Shown here piece by piece: positions 1 to 6,890 of a stretch of 22,507 bases of DNA. Under the pieces are notes generated by a model. It was given only the letters and a program-made list of their open reading frames with translations, did no database searches and was not told the DNA's origin. Each line of letters begins with the position of its first letter. Within the stretch, counting starts at the first letter, position 1. Origin of the DNA: a virus; the IMG/VR virus record IMGVR_UViG_3300032401_000094, positions 1 through 22,507 of that record; one strand, written 5' to 3'. The position numbers and the translations under genes are program-made.

Positions 1-101
1 TCGGCGCTCTCCTCCGCCTGGTAGAGGTAGTTGACCTCCGGGTAGTCCCGGAGTTTCGCCCGGAGTTCACGCACCAGAGGCCTCGGCACGCGAGGTTCCA
101 T
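1..101 (-). CDS. Partial gene, possible head-tail connector/neck protein (N-terminal 33 residues)
   Basis: An ATG at 99-101 opens a frame that stays open to the left edge (33 codons and two bases). The start is supported by an AGAGGTAG ribosome binding site a few bases upstream and by spacing: the stop of the preceding gene (TAG, 105-107) is three bases away. The peptide reads LVRELRAKLRDYP, then EVNYLYQAEES, an arginine-rich helix followed by an acidic stretch. That pattern resembles the N-termini of small phage head-completion or connector proteins, and the gene sits downstream of the capsid gene where such proteins are common. With so little sequence the function is a guess; only the existence of the gene is reasonably supported. 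Confidence 0.55.
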   Translation of the reverse strand, partial: MEPRVPRPLVRELRAKLRDYPEVNYLYQAEESA

Positions 102-111
102 GGCCTACCTC
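98..111 (-). promoter_or_regulatory. Ribosome binding site and start context shared with a second gene
   Basis: On the minus strand this reads GAGGTAGGCCATGG, with the ATG of the leftmost gene at its end. The identical 14 bases occur at 14714-14727 around the start of the 585-residue protein. It also contains the stop codon of the preceding gene (105-107), so termination and re-initiation are nearly superimposed. Confidence 0.5.
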
Positions 112-638
112 TTGTTCTTCTTGCCGCGTCTCTCGGAGGCCCCCAGGACCGCCGTGGCTGCGTCCGGGACATCCCCGTGATGGATGTAGGGATCCGCGTC
201 TCCGGAGGGCACGCCGGGGCCGGTGGCCGCTGCCGGGACCGTTTCCTTGGATGCCTCTGCCGAGTTGAACCTGACGGTGTCCACAAGCTCCTGAAGATCG
301 CTTTCCTCCCGCAGGGCCTTCTTCATCTCCGATTCCGGGGCGACCGCTGGCTTGGGTGCCACTTTGGCAGCCGCCTTGAAGGAGGGTGCCCCCTTGGGCT
401 TCTCGGCCTCCGTCGGGAAGATCCAGAAGAGGCTCTTCAGGAAGGCCTTGTCGGCGTTCTGGCCGACGTGCTCCGCGACCCGTTCGATGTTCGCGATCGC
501 CAGGTTGTCCGCGTTGTAGTGCATGGCGTACGGATAGAGGAGATCGTACTGCATGACGGTCTCCTCCCGCGGCTTGATCCTCTGGAACCCTGCATCGATG
601 ATCTTGTCCGCGAACGAGACCACGTAGACGTTGCGCAT
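105..638 (-). CDS. Unidentified protein downstream of the major capsid gene (177 residues)
   Basis: I do not recognise this protein. The frame could start at 665, but that ATG has no usable Shine-Dalgarno sequence and lies almost on the terminator. The ATG at 636-638 is preceded by AAGGGG nine bases upstream (648-653), so I prefer it. The N-terminal ~90 residues look folded (MRNVYVVSFADKIIDAG, then a Tyr- and Asn-rich stretch with LLYPYAMHYNADN). The second half is low-complexity, Ala/Pro/Lys/Glu-rich, ending in a basic tail (RRGKKNKR), so it is probably disordered. It follows the capsid gene and the terminator at 676-715, so it is read through or started separately, and it precedes a possible connector gene by three bases. 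A small head-associated virion protein is plausible but not shown. Confidence 0.7.
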   Translation of the reverse strand: MRNVYVVSFADKIIDAGFQRIKPREETVMQYDLLYPYAMHYNADNLAIANIERVAEHVGQNADKAFLKSLFWIFPTEAEKPKGAPSFKAAAKVAPKPAVAPESEMKKALREESDLQELVDTVRFNSAEASKETVPAAATGPGVPSGDADPYIHHGDVPDAATAVLGASERRGKKNKR

Positions 639-647
639 GAGCGTGTG

Positions 648-653
648 CCCCTT
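648..653 (-). promoter_or_regulatory. Shine-Dalgarno sequence that decides a start
   Basis: AAGGGG on the minus strand lies nine bases before the ATG at 636-638. It favours that start over the in-frame ATG at 663-665, whose upstream bases contain no comparable motif. Confidence 0.45.
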
Positions 654-675
654 CCCCTGCTCCATTCTTCGAATC

Positions 676-715
676 TAAAGAAACGGGCCCCACCGCCACT
701 CGGCGGCGGGGCCCG
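676..715 (-). terminator. Strong intrinsic terminator after the major capsid gene
   Basis: On the minus strand a 14-base-pair stem (684-697 paired with 702-715) is closed by a GAGT loop and followed by TTTCTTTA. Every pair is Watson-Crick except one, which is a G-U wobble in minus-strand RNA but an A-C mismatch in the plus-strand transcript. This asymmetry, and the U-rich run on only one side, show that it works on the minus strand. It begins about 27 bases after the capsid gene stop. Confidence 0.9.
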
Positions 716-742
716 TAGCGAACCGCCAGGAGTACCCCCCTG

Positions 743-1933
743 TTACACCGGCGCCGGGATCGCGGTCAGCGTGTTGTCGTTGATGATCCGCAGCTTGCCC
801 GCGCCCGTCAGGACGTCCGCCGGGTTCTGGAACTGGACGGGGATCGTGACCTCGCCGCCCTTGAGGAGCAGGCAGGACACGCCCAGGATGTTGCCGAAGC
901 CGGCCCCGATCTCTTCCCAGGCTTCCATGGTGATGAACCGGCCGCGCCTGTCGATGAAGAACTTGGTGTTGTCGAGGATGAGGAAGCGGCCGAGGAACTG
1001 GGGAGACGGGAAGCAGAAGATCTGGCCCGGCTGCACCAGGTTCGGGTTGTCGCGGACGGTGGTGCAGTACGTGTACCCACCGATCGTGGTGTACTTGTAC
1101 CCGTCCTTGACGATCTCCGAGGTCAGCTCGAGGCCGGCCTCGTTCACCGACCACGCGATCGTGTCGGTGTAGTCGTACTCGTGCATGAGGAAGGTCTTGG
1201 CCTTCATCTGCCGAGCCGCGCAGATCTTCACCACGTCGCGGAGGGCGATGCGGTTGAACTCGGTCTGGTCGGAGAAGATGATGTTGGTGTGGAGCCCGCG
1301 CGCCCTGTTCAGGGCCGCCGTCGGGATGGCCGCGGCCCACGGGTGGGCCTGGTAGGCCTTGTTGATCGTGAACAGGTAGTTCGCGAGCTCGGTCTCGTTG
1401 GCGAAGTTCTTGTTCGTCGCCAGGACCCCGCGCTCCACCAGCTTGTTGTACTGGTGCCGGGTCGCGAGGAACAGGGCCGCCTTCACGTGGTCCATGAAAG
1501 CGACGTCTTCCTGCTCCTGGATGTCCCGGACGATGTTCTGCTCGATGACCTTCGTCAGCGGCATGCGGTACGCCCGCAGCTCCGACTCGGTCTTCTGGAA
1601 CTGGTCGCTGGAGATCGTGTGGAACTGGATCCGGTACCTGCGGCCCATGATCCAGGTCTTGTCCGGCTCGCCGCGCCAGTTGATGCGCATGGCGATGCTG
1701 TCCGGTTCCAGATCGTCGACGTACTCGAGGGAGTCGTGGTCGACGGAGCGCTGGCACTCGCGCTCGGTAACGGTCTCGGGCGGCACGATCTTCCGGCAGA
1801 ACGCGTTCTCGCGCAGCTTGTGCTGCACGAAGAGCCCGGTCGCCTGGCCGAGCTTTTCCATCGTGTCTCCGCCCGCCTTGAGCGCCTCTCCGAAGAGGGC
1901 GTTGAACTGGTCGGGAGTGAACTCGTAAGCCAT
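743..1933 (-). CDS. Major capsid protein (probable HK97 fold)
   Basis: A 396-residue protein starting at ATG 1931-1933 behind AAAAGGAG (spacing about 7). It fits the major head subunit in length, context and pattern: an N-terminal helix with an LGQATGLFVQHKLRENAFCRKI segment; a charged strand region around IAMRINWRGEPD; RRYRIQFHTISSDQF, followed by ESELRAYRMPLTKVIEQN and an acidic QEQEDVAFMDHV helix, which resembles the long-helix/spine region of phage capsid subunits; and a beta-rich C-terminal half with many Gly and aromatic residues. The upstream gene looks like a decoration protein, the protease lies further upstream, and a strong terminator follows, as expected for the most abundant virion protein. 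I see no separate N-terminal scaffold-like delta domain. The assignment rests on pattern and position, not on a database hit. Confidence 0.8.
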   Translation of the reverse strand: MAYEFTPDQFNALFGEALKAGGDTMEKLGQATGLFVQHKLRENAFCRKIVPPETVTERECQRSVDHDSLEYVDDLEPDSIAMRINWRGEPDKTWIMGRRYRIQFHTISSDQFQKTESELRAYRMPLTKVIEQNIVRDIQEQEDVAFMDHVKAALFLATRHQYNKLVERGVLATNKNFANETELANYLFTINKAYQAHPWAAAIPTAALNRARGLHTNIIFSDQTEFNRIALRDVVKICAARQMKAKTFLMHEYDYTDTIAWSVNEAGLELTSEIVKDGYKYTTIGGYTYCTTVRDNPNLVQPGQIFCFPSPQFLGRFLILDNTKFFIDRRGRFITMEAWEEIGAGFGNILGVSCLLLKGGEVTIPVQFQNPADVLTGAGKLRIINDNTLTAIPAPV

Positions 1934-1991
1934 TGGACTGCTCCTTTTCTCTCTGGTGATCTTGAAGGAACACCTGGACGCCGGCGACCCT

Positions 1992-2513
1992 TTAGACGCC
2001 GGTCGGGGTCCCGATGGACCGGTAGATGAACCACGCGATGCCCAGCGAGACCTCGTAGATCGTCCCGAAGAACGGCCTGTTGGTCGGGATCGGGTCCACG
2101 CCGCCGCCGGGGACTTCCATCGCCCGGGGCTTGCCGCTGGTGCCGACGGTCACGAGGTTGCCGGCCGCGGGGGCCATGACCGCGGTGTCCCACTCGGTCA
2201 CCGGGATACCGATGGGGGTCCCGTTGCCGACGATGCCCGTCAGCCCGCCGCTGCTCTGGGTGATGGTCGGCGCCGTGGCGTCGAACTTGTCCTGGGTCGA
2301 AGTCTTCGAGGACCCCGCGGTGGTGTCCAGGAAGTTGAGGAGCGTGAAGTAGTCCGTGTTCGTCGCGAACACGGCCTTGCCCGCCGCGTCCTTCTTGACG
2401 AAACGGCCTTCGGGCACGTCCACCGAGCCGAACTCGAGTTTCAGCTGGTTGACCGCGCTGATCTTCGAGTTCAGACGGACGAGGGAGGTCGTCTTCCGAT
2501 CGTCGTAAGCCAT
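1992..2513 (-). CDS. Possible head decoration/stabilisation protein
   Basis: A 173-residue protein starting at ATG 2511-2513 behind AAGGAG (spacing about 8). It is rich in Thr, Ser, Gly and Val and poor in long helices, which suggests a beta-rich fold. The N-terminal half contains segments such as LKLEFGSVDVPEGRFV and KDAAGKAVFATNTDY, the short glycine-turn pattern common in phage head-decoration proteins. The C-terminus carries a Pro/Gly loop and a hydrophobic strand (IYEVSLGIAWFIY). It sits directly upstream of the capsid gene (58-base gap with its own Shine-Dalgarno sequence), where decoration proteins are often encoded. The function is inferred from position and composition; a minor capsid or fibre-like protein would fit as well. 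Confidence 0.55.
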   Translation of the reverse strand: MAYDDRKTTSLVRLNSKISAVNQLKLEFGSVDVPEGRFVKKDAAGKAVFATNTDYFTLLNFLDTTAGSSKTSTQDKFDATAPTITQSSGGLTGIVGNGTPIGIPVTEWDTAVMAPAAGNLVTVGTSGKPRAMEVPGGGVDPIPTNRPFFGTIYEVSLGIAWFIYRSIGTPTGV

Positions 2514-2528
2514 CGTTCGATCTCCTTG

Positions 2529-2909
2529 TCAGTTGTTGGTTCCCTTGAAGGGTGCATGGTTCATCAGGAAACTCGTCAACGGGTCCGGATTTCCCGCTGC
2601 CGTGGCTGCCTCGGCCGTCGGCACCCCGATCGACGGAATCCGGTCCAGCCCTATCTCCAACGCCTGCTTCACGACGGCCATCTGATCCGGGTTCTCGATG
2701 AACTCGGCCGCCTTGGCGGGCGCGTCGGCGGGGTCGATGACCCCCCTCGCCACCAGGTCGATCACATCGCGAAGGATGCCGAGCTCGGATTCGATGGCGG
2801 CAAACTTCTCGAGGATTCTGGTTCGCTCGGCCTGCCCCTGCTTGATGAGGGAGTCCTGCTTGAGCAGGATGTTCTGTACCTCAGAGGCAAGCTGCCTGCT
2901 ATCGCTCAT
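2529..2909 (-). CDS. Small helical protein, possible scaffold or assembly factor (126 residues)
   Basis: I do not recognise the family. The first ~65 residues are strongly helical with coiled-coil-like spacing of Leu, Ile and Val (SEVQNILLKQDSLIKQ, ILEKFAAIESELGILRDV). The rest is Ala/Pro-rich and ends in a polar tail. The start ATG (2907-2909) shares its A with the TGA stop of the upstream gene (TGATG), which implies translational coupling. It lies between the capsid protease and the capsid gene, the classical position of a scaffolding protein, and a helical acidic rod is what a scaffold looks like. At 126 residues it is short for that role, and the four neighbouring small genes are equally placed candidates. 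Confidence 0.7.
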   Translation of the reverse strand: MSDSRQLASEVQNILLKQDSLIKQGQAERTRILEKFAAIESELGILRDVIDLVARGVIDPADAPAKAAEFIENPDQMAVVKQALEIGLDRIPSIGVPTAEAATAAGNPDPLTSFLMNHAPFKGTNN

Positions 2910-3190
2910 CAGCGCACCTCAGACAGGATGTCGATCGCTGCGAGCGCCTTGGCCACTGCAAGGTTCCTCGCACGCTCCGTCGCCGCGACCTTCTGAAGGG
3001 CCATCTTTTTCTCGTCTTCGACGGCCATCTCCTCGATCTCGGCAACGAGCCTCTGAACTTCGGAATCGTCGAACGCCAGTTTCGTCGCGCCGGCATGACT
3101 GTCGAGATCTTCATTGGGCGTGGAAACGCCTGCGACGGCCGCGGCCGTCTTCGCTCTCTCGATCAGTGTCTTCATGTCGATCGGGCTCAC
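2909..3190 (-). CDS. Small helical protein (93 residues, GTG start)
   Basis: The start is GTG at 3188-3190 with GGAGG five bases upstream; the next in-frame ATG (Met6) has no Shine-Dalgarno sequence. The protein is Ala/Glu/Lys-rich and almost entirely helical (VQRLVAEIEEMAVEDEKKM, then ARNLAVAKALAAIDIL). No motif is recognisable. The stop overlaps the start of the next gene by one base. It is part of the run of small genes between protease and capsid, and probably acts in head assembly or as a minor head component; this is inference from position only. Confidence 0.65.
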   Translation of the reverse strand: MSPIDMKTLIERAKTAAAVAGVSTPNEDLDSHAGATKLAFDDSEVQRLVAEIEEMAVEDEKKMALQKVAATERARNLAVAKALAAIDILSEVR

Positions 3191-3212
3191 CGGGTCCTCC
3201 GATGGTTGATGA

Positions 3213-3632
3213 CTACCCGCAGGCTTCGGAGAGGTGATCCTCCCCGGTCTGCACGGAGTACCAGAGCCTCGCGGCGAGCCGGATGAACTCCTCGGCTTCG
3301 TCGGGCGAGGCGATCTTCTCGACGTCCGCCGGGGTCACGCCGAGGCGCGCGAGGTACTCGCCGGTTTCGGTCCCGATCTGGTCCCAGGCGGCGGCCTCCT
3401 TCTCGAGCACGGTCTGTTCGACCAGCTCGACGGCGAGGCTCAGCGCGGCGGAGGGGTGCAGCACGGGGAGCTCGCCCTTGTCCGTCGCTTCCTTGACGAT
3501 GTCCACGGCGCGCTCGAGGAGTTCCTGGCGATCGGTGTCGCCCTCGTACGCCTTCTCGACGTACGCGAGCTTCTCCTGGAACTCTCCGTTGATCACGCCC
3601 TCGTAGATCTCCTTCATGGTCTTGTCGGCCAT
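3213..3632 (-). CDS. Unidentified helical protein (139 residues)
   Basis: ATG at 3630-3632, AAGGAG nine bases upstream, three bases after the stop of the preceding gene. The protein is acidic and helical throughout: MADKTMKEIYEGVINGEF at the N-terminus, a central AALSLAVELVEQTVLEKEAA helix, then a DEAEEFIRLAARLWYSV helix. There is no membrane segment and no catalytic motif that I recognise. It belongs to the small-gene run upstream of the capsid gene. It could be a head assembly factor or inner-capsid component; I cannot choose. Confidence 0.65.
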   Translation of the reverse strand: MADKTMKEIYEGVINGEFQEKLAYVEKAYEGDTDRQELLERAVDIVKEATDKGELPVLHPSAALSLAVELVEQTVLEKEAAAWDQIGTETGEYLARLGVTPADVEKIASPDEAEEFIRLAARLWYSVQTGEDHLSEACG

Positions 3633-3635
3633 GTG

Positions 3636-3827
3636 TCAGCTCCTTGCGAGAAAGGCATCCGCCACAGCGGCGCCAACCAGAATCAGCGCTTCCTCGTCGA
3701 TGTCGAGGTGCCCCAGTTTCTCGATCGCTACCTCGACGGCCGCGGCAAGGATCAACGCCTCATCCGCGTTCAAGAACCCGGATCCGGCCTCGAAAGTCTC
3801 GGCCAGTTTCTCGAAGTCGGTCTGCAC
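3636..3827 (-). CDS. Very small duplicated helical protein (63 residues, GTG start)
   Basis: GTG start at 3825-3827 with AAAGGAG seven bases upstream. The protein contains two similar blocks, ADEALILAAAVEVAIE and DEEALILVGAAVADAF, suggesting an internal duplication of an amphipathic helix or helix pair. It is acidic and Ala-rich, with no membrane or metal-binding motif. The good ribosome binding site and the tight spacing (3 bases to the next gene, 16 from the preceding stop) support a real gene despite its size. The function is unknown; a small head assembly or oligomerisation protein is possible. Confidence 0.6.
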   Translation of the reverse strand: MQTDFEKLAETFEAGSGFLNADEALILAAAVEVAIEKLGHLDIDEEALILVGAAVADAFLARS

Positions 3828-3843
3828 GGTCGTTCTCCTTTCC

Positions 3844-4245
3844 CTACCCGGTCCTGTCGTCGGGATTCGGGCTCCTGGTCTTGTCTCCCGGGGTCGCGAC
3901 CGTCTCGCGGACGACCGTCTCGGGCTTCCCGGCGATCCCGGGGACGCTGCCCGGCGTCACGATGCCCTTCAGGCCCATGATCTTGTCCGCGACCCGCTTG
4001 AAGTTGCTCTGATCCTTCGACTTGTCGCCCTGGGAAGGCTCGGCCTTGCCCGTGGCGCCGGCAGCGACGTCGGCCATCTTCTCGAGGATCCCGACGACCA
4101 CGGCGTGCCCGAAGATCTTCCCGCTGTAGTTCAGATCCTCGGCCAGCTTCTCCATGGCGGAATCGCCCATGAGGCCTTCCTGGCTCGCCACCTTCTGAAG
4201 GGCCCCGCTTTCACGGAGCTTGGCGACCATTTCCTGCATGTCCAT
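3844..4245 (-). CDS. Unidentified small protein downstream of the capsid protease (133 residues)
   Basis: ATG at 4243-4245 behind AGGAGG (spacing about 6). The N-terminal ~70 residues are helical (MVAKLRESGALQKVA, MEKLAEDLNYSGKIFGHAV, VGILEKMADVAAG). The C-terminal half is polar and disordered-looking, with repeated charged and Pro/Gly residues (GDKSKDQSNFKR, TPGDKTRSPNPDDRTG). It follows the protease gene by 44 bases. A helical domain plus a disordered tail beside the protease would suit a protease-cleaved scaffold component, but no cleavage signal is known here and the call is tentative. Confidence 0.65.
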   Translation of the reverse strand: MDMQEMVAKLRESGALQKVASQEGLMGDSAMEKLAEDLNYSGKIFGHAVVVGILEKMADVAAGATGKAEPSQGDKSKDQSNFKRVADKIMGLKGIVTPGSVPGIAGKPETVVRETVATPGDKTRSPNPDDRTG

Positions 4246-4289
4246 CCTGAACCTCCTGATTCCTGTTGTTCATCTTACCAGAAACCCCG

Positions 4290-6857
4290 TCAATCGGCAC
4301 CAGCCCCGGCCACGAACGGTGTCACCATCCTCAGGAAGGTGGGAACGCCCGCGGACTTCTCGAGCCCCAAGATTTTCTCCTCTACGAGGCTCGGGTTCAG
4401 GAGCATCTGAACCGACGGATGGGATGTCACGGCTTTCAACTGTTCGAGATCCACGTGGCTCAGCCAGGCCTTGTACGAGTCGTACGAGTTCGCACGCTTG
4501 ACCAAGACCGTCGGCCTCCAGATGGACGCTTCTCTCGGCGTCCGCATCGAGAAGAAGGGGTCGAACATCGATCTTTTCTCGATCAGCCCCTTCGATCTAC
4601 CTAATAGTGTAGGGTCGGGCTGTTTCAAGTCAAGATCCGCAGGGACCTTCTGATCTCCGAGAAGATAACCGGCCTCTTCCGGCTTCAGGATCACGCCGAG
4701 AGACGTCAGCGCGGAAAGGATCGTCTGGGGCGAGAACCCCTTCAAATCCATCATTTCCTTCGGAAGAGTCTCCGACGTCGCCTGATCCTTCGCGACCCGG
4801 TTGAAGAGGATCTTCCAGACGTCAGGATCGATCGGCGAGGGCCCGAGATTCTTCTGGGGCTCCTCCACCGGGACTTCCTTCTCGATGTCGGCCTTCTTCG
4901 TTCCGCCAGCGGAGAGGAAGTCGAGGATGCCGGCGAACTTCTCGATCCCCGCCATCGGGGGAGCGAGCACCGGGGACTCGACGATCTCGACGAACGGACC
5001 GCCGACGGAAGCGATCTTCTTCAGGGAGTAGGCGCTCCGGTCGGCGGGGACGATGACGGCGGAGATGTCGAAGAACCTGGGGAACCAGTTCCAGGAGAAG
5101 ACCTTCTGCCCGTCCGGAAGAACGTGGTTCTTCATGTTCTTCAGGTGTTCGCAGTACATGTCACGATTTGTAGCAACATTCATGCACACGGAACAGTTGT
5201 GGGCGATGAAGCCCACGTGGTAGGTCTCGTCTTCCTCGACGGCGAGATTGAAAACTGGCTTCTCGACCGCCTCTTCCTGGATGACGGTATCGACAGGAAG
5301 AAGGAAGAAGTCCCCATGCTCGATGATCGTGGCAGACCACCGAACGACCGGTTCCACGGAGGCACACTTCGTAGAGTAGTCCTTCAAGATGCTGGTTCCA
5401 GCGCAACCCAGGTTCAGTTGATTGATCGTAGTCCCAGGGCTCCAGTCGCTGTAAACCCTGTTGCGGGACATCGTAGCCGGGATTCCCACGGAGAACGCCA
5501 GGATCTGGGCCTGCTCCATCAGCGGGTTGATCGTGATCGTGATCCTGGAACCCTTCTTCTTTTTGTCGACGCAACCGTCGGTGTCCATCATCCCACCGAG
5601 AAGAGCCAGCCTGGATTCCACGGGGCTGTAGAAGATCTCCGCAGGGATGTGCTTCTCCTTCAGGCGTCCGCACATCCCTGCGACCCTGGCTGCCAGCACC
5701 TGATCATGACAAACGATCTGGACAGCATGACGATCCTCACCGGCCGGGTAGACGTGAACTTTACTCTCGGAGAGAATCTCGAAAGTATCCACTACCCGCG
5801 CGATGTGGTCCTTCTCGTCCGCGTTGCAGCAGACCGAGATCCCCACGTAGTCACGACCGCCGGTCTTTCCTTCGCCCCGACGCTGCGTAATGATGCACCC
5901 GTCCCCAAGGTAGTAGCCGCAGAGACGCGCCAACGGAACGTCGATGGACTCGTACTCCGACGTATCCATCGACAACCGAGGAACGGCGACGTAATCGCCC
6001 GGCTTGACGGATGAAGCTTCAACGAAGGCACCGGTGACATCAGCAGCCTTTTCATTGAGCCGACGTCCGCCCGGAGTCCTGATCTGTTCCTTCCGGAAAA
6101 CGAACACCGGATGATTGCCCGTGAGCGTAGGACGCTGAACCAGCCCTTTGACCTTCAGTGTGACAACCGTTCCGGTATACGATCTGCGAAAGACCTGGAC
6201 GACTTTACGTGCCCTTCCCTTGTTGGTGAAGACAAAGTCTCCGACCTCAACGTCCTCGACGTTCTTCACCATGTCGGGACCGTAGATCTGAGTGCCAGGG
6301 TACAGGCAGAGATCATAGGGCAATTTAGCGCCCATGGACCACGGGATCGGCTCGCCGGCGTCGATGCGCTGGACGAGGTCGGGAGCCTTCTCGTTGGACA
6401 CGAACACGATCAGCTCGACGCGGTGCATCTTGTCGTTGTAGGCGGCGCAGCACACGCGCTCGCCGATCGTGAGCGTCGGGTCCTGGTTCTGGTGATAGCG
6501 GTAGGTGTAAGCGTACCGTTCGAAGGTGTCGCACCCATACTCCGTCGGCATGGGGAGACCCTTCGCGCGGATGAACTCCTTCACCATGGGAGGCGGCGGT
6601 TCGCCCTTGAGGCTCCACTCCGGGAATGCGTCGGCGTTCGCGTTACTCGACCAGTATTCGTAGGCGCCGATCGCGTTCAGCAGGACGTACCGGCCGTCGT
6701 CGCGGGGACGGATCCGGTCCATGAAGTCGATGAGCTTCTGGGGCGTGAAGGAAGTCCCCGCGATCTTCTCCATCGATCGCGGATGCAGCGGGATCGCCAC
6801 CGGGCCCCATGCCTCGGTGCCGGATCCCAGCGGCGTGTAGACTTCCATCTCGAACAT
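4290..6857 (-). CDS. Capsid maturation protease-like protein interrupted by an intein
   Basis: 855 residues as translated, 484 after removal of the intein (residues 184-554). The N-extein has a NANADAFPEWSLKG segment (72-85), then YRYHQNQDP with His122, MHRVELIV, and GEPIPWSMGAK with Ser174. A His, then a VEL strand, then an S-M/I-G serine is the pattern of HK97-type (S78) prohead proteases, so His122 and Ser174 are the likely catalytic residues. The C-extein starts with C-x2-C-x10-C-x-H (Cys555, Cys558, Cys569, His571), a zinc-knuckle-like motif, followed by FFDISAVIVPADRSAY. The last ~200 residues look like a separate helical region, perhaps a fused scaffold segment. The start ATG (6855-6857) has only AAAGG upstream and follows a hairpin at 6869-6885. 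The role is to cleave internal head proteins during maturation. The family assignment is by pattern; a structural head protein of related fold is the alternative. Confidence 0.72.
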   Translation of the reverse strand: MFEMEVYTPLGSGTEAWGPVAIPLHPRSMEKIAGTSFTPQKLIDFMDRIRPRDDGRYVLLNAIGAYEYWSSNANADAFPEWSLKGEPPPPMVKEFIRAKGLPMPTEYGCDTFERYAYTYRYHQNQDPTLTIGERVCCAAYNDKMHRVELIVFVSNEKAPDLVQRIDAGEPIPWSMGAKLPYDLCLYPGTQIYGPDMVKNVEDVEVGDFVFTNKGRARKVVQVFRRSYTGTVVTLKVKGLVQRPTLTGNHPVFVFRKEQIRTPGGRRLNEKAADVTGAFVEASSVKPGDYVAVPRLSMDTSEYESIDVPLARLCGYYLGDGCIITQRRGEGKTGGRDYVGISVCCNADEKDHIARVVDTFEILSESKVHVYPAGEDRHAVQIVCHDQVLAARVAGMCGRLKEKHIPAEIFYSPVESRLALLGGMMDTDGCVDKKKKGSRITITINPLMEQAQILAFSVGIPATMSRNRVYSDWSPGTTINQLNLGCAGTSILKDYSTKCASVEPVVRWSATIIEHGDFFLLPVDTVIQEEAVEKPVFNLAVEEDETYHVGFIAHNCSVCMNVATNRDMYCEHLKNMKNHVLPDGQKVFSWNWFPRFFDISAVIVPADRSAYSLKKIASVGGPFVEIVESPVLAPPMAGIEKFAGILDFLSAGGTKKADIEKEVPVEEPQKNLGPSPIDPDVWKILFNRVAKDQATSETLPKEMMDLKGFSPQTILSALTSLGVILKPEEAGYLLGDQKVPADLDLKQPDPTLLGRSKGLIEKRSMFDPFFSMRTPREASIWRPTVLVKRANSYDSYKAWLSHVDLEQLKAVTSHPSVQMLLNPSLVEEKILGLEKSAGVPTFLRMVTPFVAGAGAD
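5196..6308 (-). mobile_element. Intein with LAGLIDADG endonuclease domain, in the capsid protease
   Basis: A 371-residue in-frame insertion. It begins with Cys1 (CLYPGTQIYG), carries the block B motif TLTGNHPVF (Thr63, His66), has two LAGLIDADG motifs (LCGYYLGDG at 129-137 and LLGGMMDTDG at 236-245, acidic residues Asp136 and Asp244), a block F (VFNLAVEEDETYHV), and ends FIAHN with Asn371 before Cys+1. All residues needed for splicing are present, and both endonuclease acidic residues are kept, so it looks active in splicing and perhaps in homing. Joining the flanks gives PYDL-CSVC, which reads as a continuous protease sequence. The boundaries follow from Cys1 and His-Asn/Cys. Confidence 0.93.
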
Positions 6858-6868
6858 CGTTCGCCTTT

Positions 6869-6885
6869 GGTCCAGTCACTGGACC
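6869..6885 (-). other. Perfect hairpin just upstream of the protease ribosome binding site
   Basis: GGTCCAG, a 3-base loop, then CTGGACC: a perfect 7-base-pair inverted repeat in the 33-base gap before the protease gene. On the minus strand it is followed directly by AAAGGCG and the start codon, not by a U-run, so it is not an intrinsic terminator. It could act as an RNA processing site or influence translation of the protease; this is inference. Confidence 0.45.
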
Positions 6886-6890
6886 CAACC

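Noticed and set aside
675-1973. A 432-codon minus-strand frame overlapping the major capsid gene
   Set aside because: It is an alternate frame of the capsid gene, rich in Arg, Pro and His, runs through the terminator stem, and has no conserved pattern. The 396-residue frame has the ribosome binding site and the capsid motifs.
1979-2002. Short direct repeat of GACGCCGG around the stop of the decoration-like gene
   Set aside because: Eight bases in GC-rich DNA are easily explained by chance, and no hairpin with a U-run is formed.
4246-4289. TAAGAT resembling a -10 box upstream of the 133-residue gene
   Set aside because: The only -35-like hexamer (TTGACG) is ten bases away, too close for a sigma-70 promoter, and the gap is otherwise explained by the ribosome binding site.
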